Assembly: GCA_030705945.1 (NCBI GenBank)
Contig: JAUZPS010000247.1
Location: 1 to 7,130, forward strand
Length of the DNA: 7,130 bases
Direction: 5' to 3'
Source of the DNA: Bacillota bacterium
GTDB taxonomy: Bacteria > Bacillota > Clostridia > Acetivibrionales > DSM-2933
This document shows positions 1-6,171 of this stretch, one piece after another. The notes beneath the pieces are model-generated. The model worked only from the letters and a program-made list of their open reading frames with translations, did not search any database and was not told the origin of the DNA. Every line of letters begins with the position of its first letter. Position 1 is the first letter of the stretch. A program made the translations under genes and the position numbers.

Positions 1-85
1 ATGGTTGAGCTGGTCGAAGGCACCTGACTCGAAATCAGGAGAACGTGTGAGCGTTCCGTGGGTTCGAATCCCACTCTCTCCGCCA
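1..85 (+). tRNA. tRNA-Ser(CGA), 5' end cut by window edge
   Basis: Reads UCG serine codons. The anticodon stem CCTGA/TCAGG (23-27/35-39) encloses the loop CTCGAAA with anticodon CGA at 30-32. The long variable arm that marks a class II tRNA is present (GAACG/CGTTC, 41-45/52-56), as is the T arm GTGGG-TTCGAAT-CCCAC (58-74). The 3' acceptor strand TCTCTCC (75-81) is followed by discriminator G82 and an encoded CCA (83-85). Base 1 would pair with T75, so only the first six acceptor bases are missing to the left. The long variable arm and discriminator G agree with serine identity. A hairpin terminator follows ten bases after the CCA. Confidence 0.96.
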
Positions 86-149
86 AATAGTAAAAGCCAG
101 ATATTTCAAGCTTCTTGAGATATCTGGCTCTTTCGTTATGTTTCATTTA
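84..149 (+). repeat. 66-bp direct repeat, copy 1 (at tRNA 3' end)
   Basis: This stretch recurs in the same orientation at 5228-5292. By eye the copies differ by four substitutions and one deleted base. Similarity starts at the last two bases of the tRNA CCA and ends at the shared ACATTTA/TCATTTA. It contains the terminator hairpin plus flanks on both sides, so more than the stem is conserved. It could be a duplicated terminator, a dispersed intergenic palindrome family, or the edge of a segment inserted next to the tRNA gene. Confidence 0.85.
95..129. terminator. Bidirectional hairpin terminator, tRNA-Ser / MCP
   Basis: AGCCAGATATTTCAAG (95-110) pairs with 114-129 across a CTT loop. The stem is 16 bp with one G-U pair and no bulge. 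On the + strand it ends the tRNA transcript, with the tail CTTTCGTT. On the - strand it lies 38 bases past the stop of the chemoreceptor gene and is followed by TTTTACTATTT. It sits between converging transcripts, so a two-way role is likely. Confidence 0.8.
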
Positions 150-167
150 TGAGCGCCTGATTTTTTA

Positions 168-2636
168 CTAATATTTTCCAAACTCTTTATCGCTTAATAT
201 GATATCTTTTTGTTTATGAGGCTCATGTTTTTTATTTCTTTCAGTTTTTTTATTATCATTAATATTTTCTAGCAACCTTAATATATCAGGACTCAACTCT
301 TCAAGTTGATTAAATGAAAGGGTGTTCTTTCTAAGTGTAAACTTGTCTGCCAATCCCCGTAGCGTTTCTGCCTGACTTGATAACTCTTCACTCGCGGCAG
401 CGCTCTCCTGTGAAGTAGCTGAGTTAGTTTGCACCACCTCAGATACCTGAATAACTCCCTGATTGATCTGTAAAACTGCAACGGCTTGTTGATTCGAGGC
501 AGTAGCAATTTCTCCAACTAATACAGCAGCTTTCGAGACATCATCTACAATAACATTAAGCGCATCCGCTGTGTACTTAGCGATTTTTGCTCCACCCTCT
601 ACTTTCTTTATAGAGTCCTCTATCATAACCGTTGTTTCTTTAGCCGCATCTGCTGACCTAGCTGCTAGATTTCTGACTTCCTCAGCAACAACCGCAAAGC
701 CTTTACCATGCTGTCCTGCTCTTGCAGCTTCTACCGCAGCGTTAAGAGCTAAAATATTAGTCTGGAAAGCTATTTCATCAATAACCTTTATGATTTTGGA
801 AATATTGCTTGAAGCATCGTTGATATCTTCCATTGCTTTAAGCATCTCTTTCATTTGGTTATTACCCTGGACAGCTTTTTCCATAGCAGTTTCCGCAAGA
901 TTTCTTGCTTTGTCGGCATTATCAGCATTCTGTTTTGTCTGCGAGGATATTTCCTCAATTGATGCTGATAATTCCTCAATTGAGCTTGCCTGTTCAGTAG
1001 ATCCCTGAGATAGAGCCTGCGCTGAGTCAGATATCTGGCTTGAACCTGACGCGACCTGCTGAGCAGAAGTATTTATTTGAGTTAATATATCATTAAAAGA
1101 TTTTATTGCAAAGTTCAGGGAATCCTTTATTTTTAAATAATCACCTTTGTAGTCTCCATCCATTGACAGATTGAGATTACCTTTAGCCATCTCCTGCATA
1201 ACATTTGTCGCCTCATGAATCGGATGATATACCGCATCCATCGTTCTATTCATTCCTTCAATAATACTTTTATAACCTCCATGAAATTTTACTGCATTAC
1301 CACGTAAGCTTAATTCCCCGTTTAGCGCGGCAGTGGCAAGTATATCGGCTTCATCTATAAGATCCTGGATTGCCTGCATCATTTCCGTGCAAGCAGGCAT
1401 TAATTGGTCATTTTCAGATCGTTTACCGATTTTTTTAAACTCATCCAATCTGCTTGTATCACCTACAGATACCCTTACAAAAGCATCCTGAACGCTCAAC
1501 AATCGCGCGCGTACACTGTTTATAGAATCTGCAAATTCTTTAAACTTGCCCTTATACTGACCTGTTACCTCTGTAGTATAATCATTTAAATACATTTTTT
1601 TCATTACAAATTCAACTTCATTCAGCGGATCTATAAAACATTCTAAAAGTCTATTAATCCCTTCCACAATATTTTTATATTTTCCTTTAAACTTATCAGT
1701 CTGACCACGGACTGTTAGATCCCCATTTAATGAGGCTTGTATTAATTTATCTACTTCTAATGAAAGATCCTGAATCACTTTTATCATATTTGTAAAGGAA
1801 GGTATAAGCTTATCATTCTGAGACCTTTTACCTGTCTTTTCAAGCCATACTAGGTCACCCATATCCCCATTTGATATATTATTACAAATACTTTCAACAG
1901 AGAGCAGTTGCTTCTGCATATCATTTATTGCATCTGCAAAATCTTTAAAGGAGCCTTTATAACTACCCGTCATATTAACAGTAAAATCATTTAATGCAAA
2001 GTTGCTCAAAACTTTTATTGATTCATTTAATGGCTCAACCACTATATTCAATGTGTTGTTAAAACCATCTATTATCCTACGATAATCGCCGCTAAATTTA
2101 TTTGTTTCACCTCTTACGTTCAAATTGCCTTCGGAAGCGGATTTATTGAGTGAATCCAATTCAATGATAATATTAAGTATTATTCTCATCATCCCTGAAA
2201 CCGCAGGCATCATATTGTCATTGTCTGATCGCTTTCCTATCCGTTCAAACTCTTCCAGCCTGCTAAAATCACCCTTTGATACTTTAATCAGAGCATCTTG
2301 AACGCTCAGTAAACGCATACGCACATTGTTAACACTAGATGATATTTCTTTCATAGCTCCGGAATTGCTACCCTGAACTTCAATAGTATAATCGTTTACT
2401 TCCATCGCTGATAGCACATTTTGTATTTCCTTTACGGGTTTCACCAAATCGTTTAAAATTATGTATCTTATTATGCCAATAGAAGCTATAGCAATAAAAA
2501 ATATAAACGTAACAGCTATAGCAGCATTCCTTGAAATCAAATAAGAAAGAAATCCCCCAAAAGCTGAAATCAGTATTAATAATGCGCAACAAGAAGTTAA
2601 CTTAGTTTCAAATTTTGTGTTCTGGAACAATTTCAT
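168..2636 (-). CDS. Methyl-accepting chemotaxis protein with ten-module poly-HAMP array and no extracellular sensor
   Basis: A chemoreceptor of 822 residues that should control CheA through CheW from the inner face of the membrane. Two hydrophobic helices (about 13-35 and 38-61) are joined by only a few residues (around R36-N37), so there is no periplasmic or extracellular sensor. Residues 67-518 are a concatenated HAMP-like array in three exact 135-residue units plus one last module. The signalling hairpin covers about 519-767, with the classic tip at 619-668 around IAFQTNILALNAAVEAARAG. The arm from the tip to the end aligns without gaps to E. coli Tsr as I remember it, so it is of the 36-heptad class. 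Likely methylation segments lie near 550-567 and 742-757. A charged tail (770-822) follows, with no CheR-binding NWETF-type end. The ATG at 2636 is preferred over the adjoining upstream TTG because AAGGAGGA lies at a good distance. What it senses is unknown; a cytoplasmic, membrane or partner-protein signal is inferred. Confidence 0.95.
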   Translation of the reverse strand: MKLFQNTKFETKLTSCCALLILISAFGGFLSYLISRNAAIAVTFIFFIAIASIGIIRYIILNDLVKPVKEIQNVLSAMEVNDYTIEVQGSNSGAMKEISSSVNNVRMRLLSVQDALIKVSKGDFSRLEEFERIGKRSDNDNMMPAVSGMMRIILNIIIELDSLNKSASEGNLNVRGETNKFSGDYRRIIDGFNNTLNIVVEPLNESIKVLSNFALNDFTVNMTGSYKGSFKDFADAINDMQKQLLSVESICNNISNGDMGDLVWLEKTGKRSQNDKLIPSFTNMIKVIQDLSLEVDKLIQASLNGDLTVRGQTDKFKGKYKNIVEGINRLLECFIDPLNEVEFVMKKMYLNDYTTEVTGQYKGKFKEFADSINSVRARLLSVQDAFVRVSVGDTSRLDEFKKIGKRSENDQLMPACTEMMQAIQDLIDEADILATAALNGELSLRGNAVKFHGGYKSIIEGMNRTMDAVYHPIHEATNVMQEMAKGNLNLSMDGDYKGDYLKIKDSLNFAIKSFNDILTQINTSAQQVASGSSQISDSAQALSQGSTEQASSIEELSASIEEISSQTKQNADNADKARNLAETAMEKAVQGNNQMKEMLKAMEDINDASSNISKIIKVIDEIAFQTNILALNAAVEAARAGQHGKGFAVVAEEVRNLAARSADAAKETTVMIEDSIKKVEGGAKIAKYTADALNVIVDDVSKAAVLVGEIATASNQQAVAVLQINQGVIQVSEVVQTNSATSQESAAASEELSSQAETLRGLADKFTLRKNTLSFNQLEELSPDILRLLENINDNKKTERNKKHEPHKQKDIILSDKEFGKY
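1083..2438 (-). repeat. Coding super-repeat: three 405-bp units plus one partial unit
   Basis: This is the poly-HAMP part of the left chemoreceptor. Units start at prolines 67, 202 and 337, with the extra module starting at proline 472; every step is exactly 135 residues. The N-D, G-D or G-N/E pair at the end of each first HAMP helix falls at 81, 122, 170, 216, 257, 305, 351, 392, 440 and 486. The spacing is 41, 48, 46, repeated three times without a gap, so each unit holds three HAMP-like modules. GKRS followed by N-D two residues later recurs at 134, 269 and 404. The units have diverged at DNA level, so this is an old duplication. Confidence 0.88.
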
Positions 2637-2644
2637 CAAATTTA

Positions 2645-2652
2645 TCCTCCTT
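2645..2652 (-). promoter_or_regulatory. Ribosome binding site that decides the MCP start
   Basis: On the - strand this reads AAGGAGGA, nearly a full match to the 16S rRNA 3' end. Nine bases separate the GGAGG core from ATG at 2636 and six separate it from the in-frame TTG at 2639. The ATG is the better start. Confidence 0.85.
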
Positions 2653-2686
2653 GAATAAAACTAATATTTGGTTTGTAATGTAATAT

Positions 2687-2714
2687 TTATCGTATAAATC
2701 TTGCTTGAATATTA
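2687..2714 (-). promoter_or_regulatory. Weak SigD-like promoter candidate for the poly-HAMP receptor
   Basis: On the - strand TAAT (2714-2711), a 16-base gap and TACGATAA (2694-2687) resemble the flagellar/chemotaxis sigma factor consensus (TAAA, about 15 bases, GCCGATAA). The -35 part matches three of four bases and the -10 part six of eight. It ends about 50 bases before the start codon. In AT-rich DNA such a match can arise by chance. Confidence 0.25.
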
Positions 2715-2736
2715 GTGTTTTATACAAATTTATTAA

Positions 2737-2750
2737 TGTAAAAATTTACA
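2737..2750. promoter_or_regulatory. TGTAAA-AA-TTTACA dyad, possible operator
   Basis: A perfect inverted repeat with 6-bp arms and a 2-base centre lies about 100 bases upstream of the poly-HAMP receptor start. It sits downstream of the extended -10 box at 2774-2782, a usual place for a repressor site. I cannot name a regulator. The spacing differs from the TnrA box, and the central CG expected of a CcpA site is missing. Confidence 0.3.
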
Positions 2751-2773
2751 CATAATGAAAGTATAGCTATAAA

Positions 2774-2782
2774 ATTATAACA
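2774..2782 (-). promoter_or_regulatory. Extended -10 promoter element (TGTTATAAT)
   Basis: On the - strand this is a perfect TATAAT preceded by TG and one base, the extended -10 form used by the housekeeping sigma factor. No good TTGACA lies 16-18 bases upstream, which an extended -10 may not need. It would give a leader of about 130 bases before the poly-HAMP receptor gene. Confidence 0.4.
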
Positions 2783-2904
2783 ATAATGTTTGATAAAAAA
2801 GAGATAGACGGACTACAATAAAAATACTTCGAAGGCATTGACATTAATAGGATATATCAAGACAGATGTTATAAAGAATTGCTGATAATGGATCTTTCAA
2901 CAAC

Positions 2905-2927
2905 AAGAGCAGGGGGACCCTGCTCTT
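2905..2927 (-). terminator. Hairpin terminator of the Cache-domain chemoreceptor gene
   Basis: AAGAGCAGGG (2905-2914) and CCCTGCTCTT (2918-2927) form a perfect 10-bp stem with a three-base loop. Read on the - strand it is followed by GTTGTTG, a moderate U-rich tail. It lies 99 bases past the stop of the receptor at 3027 and separates the two receptor transcripts. Confidence 0.6.
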
Positions 2928-3026
2928 TACTTAACTTAGGATCTAAATGATTGAAAAGCTCATGATTAATCACATCTTAACTTCTGCGCAAATTGTTTTT
3001 TGAGTCCGAAAGGACTGGCTGCCGTA

Positions 3027-5027
3027 TTATACTTTGAACCTAGCTACGATATTTGTTAATTTATCAACGCTTGCTTTTGTCTCTTTCGTATGTTCCAATA
3101 CAATCTCTGCCTTATTTCTTACCATCATTGAATTTTCTGCTATATGTGACGTACCTTCTGCTCCTTCACTCGTCGCAGTAGTGATTTCATTAATTGCTTT
3201 AATCACATTCTGAATAGATGCTGATAATTGTTGTGCGGTCGCGCTGAGATCCATCACGATATTATTTATAAGATTGGCATCATTGCTGTATTGCTCGCCT
3301 GTTTTGACAAGGGACTCATAATCCGTAAGTACTTGCTTATCAATAAAATCCAGAACTTTGGATGAATTGTCTGATAAGTTTTCAACTGACGAAACAACGA
3401 TTCCGGTAACCTTTTGAATTTCAGCAACTGTACTTTTTGACTGCTCGGCAAGTTTCCTGATTTCTTCTGCTACTACTGAAAAGCCCTTTCCCGCTTCACC
3501 AGCCCTTGCAGCCTCAATCGCTGCATTCAATGCCAGAAGGTTCGTTTGTGAAGAAATTTGCAGTATAGCATCGGACAAAGCGTCTATTTGTTCAACCGTT
3601 TTTGATTGCTCTATTGCTTTTTTCATTTCTGCTTCTGTGTTTCTGTATATGTTTTTGGCATTTACCTGTGAAGCTGAAGCGTTTTCTTTAAGGACTTCCG
3701 CTCTTTTACTTATTTCTTCTGCTGTTGTGTATCCCTCCTGCGCCTTTTCTGTAATTGCTTCAATGGCTCTTTCGATTTCATGTGAAGTTGCATTCATTTC
3801 CTGAGTGGACGCTGCTGTTTCTTCCATACCTGCAGATAGCTCTTCGGTAGTTGATGAGACTTCTTCGATCTGTTCAGATAACTCGGTCATGCTTTTTTCT
3901 TCCATATCAGCCGAAACTGAAACCTTAGCAGCTTCTAACGATACTCCATTAAGCGCTTTTTTGATTGAATCCTGCATTGTATCCAAAGAATTTGTCAGAA
4001 GTCCAAGTTCATCCTTCATTTTTAGCATGGATGAAGGGATTTTACTTGTGAAATCTCCTGTAGAAATAGTTTTTAGTAATTCAGAAATGAAAATGATAGG
4101 TTTTGTAATAAAGCCTACAAGGAAATACGATACAGCGATACCAAACAATAACAAGATGATTGCGATTATTATGGTGGCTGTGCTTATGTCCTTAAGGCCT
4201 GATAATATTTCAGTTTTCGGTGCCGTTGCTGCAAGTGACCAATCCGTATTTTCTACTGGGGCATAACCGATATATTCTTGTAAACCGTTATAAGTATAGC
4301 TTACCATTCCCGTACCCCCATTAATCATAGTTTTAATAGCATTAGCCATTTTGTTTAATGAAGGATCTTTAACTGCAGTCTTAATAACATTGTCCATAGC
4401 AGTAACTTTTGTTTTATCGTAATGCGCAACAACTGTACCATCCTTATTTAACATGTATGATTTTCCTGCGCTGCCAAAAGTAATACTATTTGTTATGTTA
4501 CTAAGGTCGTTTCCGTCTCTTGCGCTGATAATAACACCAACAATACTGTCCTTCCACTTGATGGGAACCGCATACACTATGATAACTCTAGTGTTGTCGG
4601 TCTTGTCGACAACAGGATCAGATACTGCCCTTTCTCCCTTTATGGCTTTTTGGAAATAGGGTCTTTCTTTAATACTTACAGGTTTTCCATCTCCCGACAA
4701 TGTGTTGCCGTCAGCATCAACTACAGTTATACTGAAGCTCCCTGACCTTTTTGTCTCGCTTTTGAGGTCAAGCAGTTTTTGGCTCATTGGAATTTCCGGA
4801 TTTGCTATTCGATCTTCTGCCGCCAGCAATTCCAATGCATTCCACTGTTCATCCAATGCTTTTTCCACAACATTGGCGCCTTGCTGAGCCAATATGGGCA
4901 AATCAGTATTCACTGTTTTAATTAGTGAATTGGAAGATGTAATAAAAGCGCTTATTCCAAAACTCGCGCTTACTACTGCCAGTAAAACACTTACCGCCAG
5001 GACGAACTTTAACTTAATACTTTTCAT
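3027..5027 (-). CDS. Methyl-accepting chemotaxis protein with double-Cache sensor
   Basis: A chemoreceptor of 666 residues spanning the cytoplasmic membrane. The basic start MKSIKLK leads into helix 1 (8-29). Residues about 33-278 form an extracellular dCache_1-type sensor, shown by DPVVDKTDNTRVIIVYAVPI at 137-156 and GKSYMLNKDGTVVAHYD at 188-204. Helix 2 is at 281-304, one HAMP domain at about 305-358, and the coiled-coil signalling domain runs to the end, with its tip around E505 (QTNLLALNAAIEAARAG). The arm after the tip is about 29 residues longer than in the neighbouring receptor, and it holds the TDYESLVKTGEQYSNDA-type segment common in Firmicute 44-heptad receptors. Methylation segments are likely near 394-422 and 590-633. 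There is no CheR pentapeptide. The ligand is unknown: the Cache position that often reads RxWY in amino-acid binders is RPYF (122-125). Start chosen at ATG 5027, behind AGGAGG. Confidence 0.95.
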   Translation of the reverse strand: MKSIKLKFVLAVSVLLAVVSASFGISAFITSSNSLIKTVNTDLPILAQQGANVVEKALDEQWNALELLAAEDRIANPEIPMSQKLLDLKSETKRSGSFSITVVDADGNTLSGDGKPVSIKERPYFQKAIKGERAVSDPVVDKTDNTRVIIVYAVPIKWKDSIVGVIISARDGNDLSNITNSITFGSAGKSYMLNKDGTVVAHYDKTKVTAMDNVIKTAVKDPSLNKMANAIKTMINGGTGMVSYTYNGLQEYIGYAPVENTDWSLAATAPKTEILSGLKDISTATIIIAIILLLFGIAVSYFLVGFITKPIIFISELLKTISTGDFTSKIPSSMLKMKDELGLLTNSLDTMQDSIKKALNGVSLEAAKVSVSADMEEKSMTELSEQIEEVSSTTEELSAGMEETAASTQEMNATSHEIERAIEAITEKAQEGYTTAEEISKRAEVLKENASASQVNAKNIYRNTEAEMKKAIEQSKTVEQIDALSDAILQISSQTNLLALNAAIEAARAGEAGKGFSVVAEEIRKLAEQSKSTVAEIQKVTGIVVSSVENLSDNSSKVLDFIDKQVLTDYESLVKTGEQYSNDANLINNIVMDLSATAQQLSASIQNVIKAINEITTATSEGAEGTSHIAENSMMVRNKAEIVLEHTKETKASVDKLTNIVARFKV

Positions 5028-5037
5028 AGGCGAGCAT

Positions 5038-5045
5038 CTCCTCCT
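5038..5045 (-). promoter_or_regulatory. Ribosome binding site that decides the dCache receptor start
   Basis: On the - strand this reads AGGAGGAG, 10 to 12 bases before ATG 5027. The in-frame upstream extension (to 5096) would translate this site as Arg-Arg-Arg, which argues that translation starts at 5027 and not earlier. A closer ATG at 5036 is out of frame and soon stops being receptor-like. Confidence 0.75.
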
Positions 5046-5088
5046 AGAATAATAAATATTGACAAATTGTAATAATACTATTAATAAC

Positions 5089-5115
5089 ATCGTCACGATA
5101 CTTATAATGCATTAT
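5089..5115. promoter_or_regulatory. Two adjacent palindromes upstream of the dCache receptor
   Basis: ATCGT-C-ACGAT (5089-5099) and ATAATGCATTAT (5104-5115) are both perfect dyads, four bases apart and 62 to 88 bases upstream of the start codon. The position fits a regulator binding site, but short dyads are common in AT-rich DNA and I recognise no known box. Confidence 0.25.
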
Positions 5116-5227
5116 TAGCTATATTTGCCAGTCTTCTAACTTCCATGTGGCATAAAGAAGGAGTATGTATATATAAGGGTAGTACCACATCAGTGTGTGT
5201 TGCTCTGAAAAAATTTGGTGCAAGCTT

Positions 5228-5292
5228 CAAATGGTAAAAGCCAGATATTTCAAGCTTCTTGAGTATCTGGCTTTTTCGTAATGTTACATTTA
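5228..5292 (+). repeat. 66-bp direct repeat, copy 2
   Basis: This is the second copy of the sequence at 84-149, one base shorter. It has no tRNA sequence in front: the match stops at CAAAT, where copy 1 runs into the tRNA CCA. The differences are one A/G before the stem, one base lost from the 3' arm, and three changes in and after the tail. Together the two copies bracket both chemoreceptor genes in direct orientation. Confidence 0.85.
5239..5276. terminator. Hairpin terminator, probably for the azoreductase transcript
   Basis: The 5' arm AGCCAGATATTTCAAG (5239-5254) pairs with 5258-5272. One base missing from the 3' arm leaves a single bulge. The + strand tail is TTTTT and the - strand tail is TTTTACC, so it can work both ways. 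The azoreductase gene ends 135 bases away and reads towards it. No + strand gene precedes it. Confidence 0.65.
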
Positions 5293-5406
5293 ATTACCCT
5301 TATTTTTTGAGGTTTTTACCTAATCAAGTATACTAATTTTAGATGAACACCTTTATTCTAAGATTTATTCTTAACCTGAAGTTTCATTTTAGAAATGCTG
5401 TTTTTA

Positions 5407-6012
5407 TTAAAATTTATTTGCTTTCTCTTTAGCTTCTATAATAGCTTTCTGAATAATAGCATCGACATCATTTCCAATTACGTCTAATCCTTCTGCTGAT
5501 ATAGTTGTAAAGTCAGTTATGCCCAAGAAACCAAATATTGTCCTTAAATATCTGTCTCCCATTTCAAAGGATGCATATGGTTCAGTAGTATAGTTTCCAC
5601 CCCTTGAAACAATATTAACTGCTTTTTTTCCCGCGCATAAGCCTACAGGTCCAGATGCTGTGTACTTAAACGTAATTCCAGTAACTGTAATATAGTCTAT
5701 ATAAGCTTTAAGTATAGCTGGAATACTTAAATTCCAAAGTGGTTCTGCAATTATATATTTATCTGCTTCTAAGAATTGAAATGCATACTTTAATATTGGA
5801 TGATCTCTACCTGTTCCTTCTTTAGGTCTGTGCAAATCATCAAGTTCTCCCTTTGGTAGAAAACTTATTCCTTCTTCATATAAATCTAATGTTATAATTT
5901 CGTCATTCGGATTAATTTTTTTATATTCTTCAATAAAACTGTCAGATATTTTAAATGTTCTTGATTGCCCTTCTAGTTTTGCATCAGCCTTAATATAAAG
6001 TATTTTGCTCAT
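5407..6012 (-). CDS. azoR: FMN-dependent NADH-azoreductase
   Basis: A cytoplasmic flavoprotein of 201 residues, the same length as E. coli AzoR. The family reduces azo bonds and quinones in two-electron steps using NADH through bound FMN; the physiological role is usually taken to be quinone or electrophile detoxification. The flavodoxin-like fold is clear: strand KILYIKAD at 3-10, phosphate-binding loop near S17-R18-T19, the FMN loop PLWN at 91-94 followed by SIPAILKAYID, then TFKYTASGPVGLCAGKKA and the SRGG loop at 136-139, and YLRTIFGFLGI at 155-165. AGGAG lies eight bases before the ATG. A promoter-like pair lies upstream, so it is probably transcribed alone and ends at the repeat hairpin. 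The specific substrate cannot be read from the sequence. Confidence 0.92.
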   Translation of the reverse strand: MSKILYIKADAKLEGQSRTFKISDSFIEEYKKINPNDEIITLDLYEEGISFLPKGELDDLHRPKEGTGRDHPILKYAFQFLEADKYIIAEPLWNLSIPAILKAYIDYITVTGITFKYTASGPVGLCAGKKAVNIVSRGGNYTTEPYASFEMGDRYLRTIFGFLGITDFTTISAEGLDVIGNDVDAIIQKAIIEAKEKANKF

Positions 6013-6050
6013 ATCTTATTCTCCTAAATAGTTTAGACTTTAGTAAATTT

Positions 6051-6080
6051 ATTATTGGTGAAAAATTTTTTAATATTCAA
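6051..6080 (-). promoter_or_regulatory. Candidate promoter for azoR
   Basis: On the - strand TTGAAT (6080-6075), an 18-base gap and AATAAT (6056-6051) match four of six and five of six consensus bases. The distance to the start codon (about 40 bases) suits a short leader. The 159-bp gap to the gene remnant on the right supports a separate promoter, but the DNA is so AT-rich that another pair could be the real one. Confidence 0.35.
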
Positions 6081-6171
6081 ACCCTTTGATATAATATAAT
6101 CTATGTTAAATATATGAAATACGTTGACTTCTATTAAAAGACTAAGGATGTTGCATTGCTTCAGGAGTTAT

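Larger units (their letters stand above)
2637..3026. other. 390-bp gap between the two chemoreceptor genes
   Basis: No coding frame worth reporting. The right part, next to the upstream receptor's stop, holds a perfect 10-bp hairpin (2905-2927) that probably ends that transcript. The left part, at about 2670-2800, is very AT-rich and holds an extended -10 box, a TGTAAA/TTTACA dyad, a weak SigD-like promoter and the ribosome binding site. This arrangement suggests that the downstream receptor has its own promoter. I looked for c-di-GMP-I riboswitch signatures, which precede some clostridial motility genes, and found none. Confidence 0.6.
5028..5406. other. 379-bp gap between the dCache receptor and azoreductase genes
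   Basis: No convincing gene. Next to the receptor start lie the ribosome binding site and two small palindromes (5089-5099 and 5104-5115), where its promoter should be. I see no clear TTGACA/TATAAT pair and no SigD box on the - strand. Copy 2 of the 66-bp repeat with its hairpin lies at 5228-5292. The rest, 5293-5406, is AT-rich and contains only short weak stems. Confidence 0.5.

Noticed and set aside
571..1008. Long + strand open frame inside the left chemoreceptor gene
   Set aside because: It is antisense to the conserved MCP hairpin; Ala/Ser-rich coiled-coil codons leave the opposite strand free of stops. It has no recognisable domain and no ribosome binding site.
2637..2639. TTG as start of the poly-HAMP receptor
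   Set aside because: It directly precedes an ATG that is better spaced from the AAGGAGGA site.
3003..3016. AGTCC-GAAA-GGACT hairpin just after the dCache receptor stop
   Set aside because: On the - strand it is followed by A-rich, not T-rich, sequence and the stem is only 5 bp, so the 2905-2927 hairpin is the better terminator.
2637..3026. c-di-GMP riboswitch upstream of the poly-HAMP receptor
   Set aside because: The ACGCAAA-type and GGTCTAA-type conserved segments were not found on the - strand here or at 5028-5406.
3805..4266. Long + strand open frame inside the dCache receptor gene
   Set aside because: Same effect: antisense to the signalling and HAMP region, with serine-rich low-information translation.
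5028..5096. 23-codon N-terminal extension of the dCache receptor
   Set aside because: The strong ribosome binding site lies inside the extension. The ATG at 5027 begins a normal short basic segment followed by the first membrane helix.
5088..5237. 49-codon + strand open frame running into repeat copy 2, with an internal ATG at 5145
   Set aside because: No ribosome binding site precedes the ATG, no family is recognised, and a frame of this length is expected by chance.
84..5292. A complete integrative element at the tRNA gene
   Set aside because: The repeats are suggestive, but there is no integrase, excisionase, transfer or phage gene between them, so a functional mobile element is not supported.
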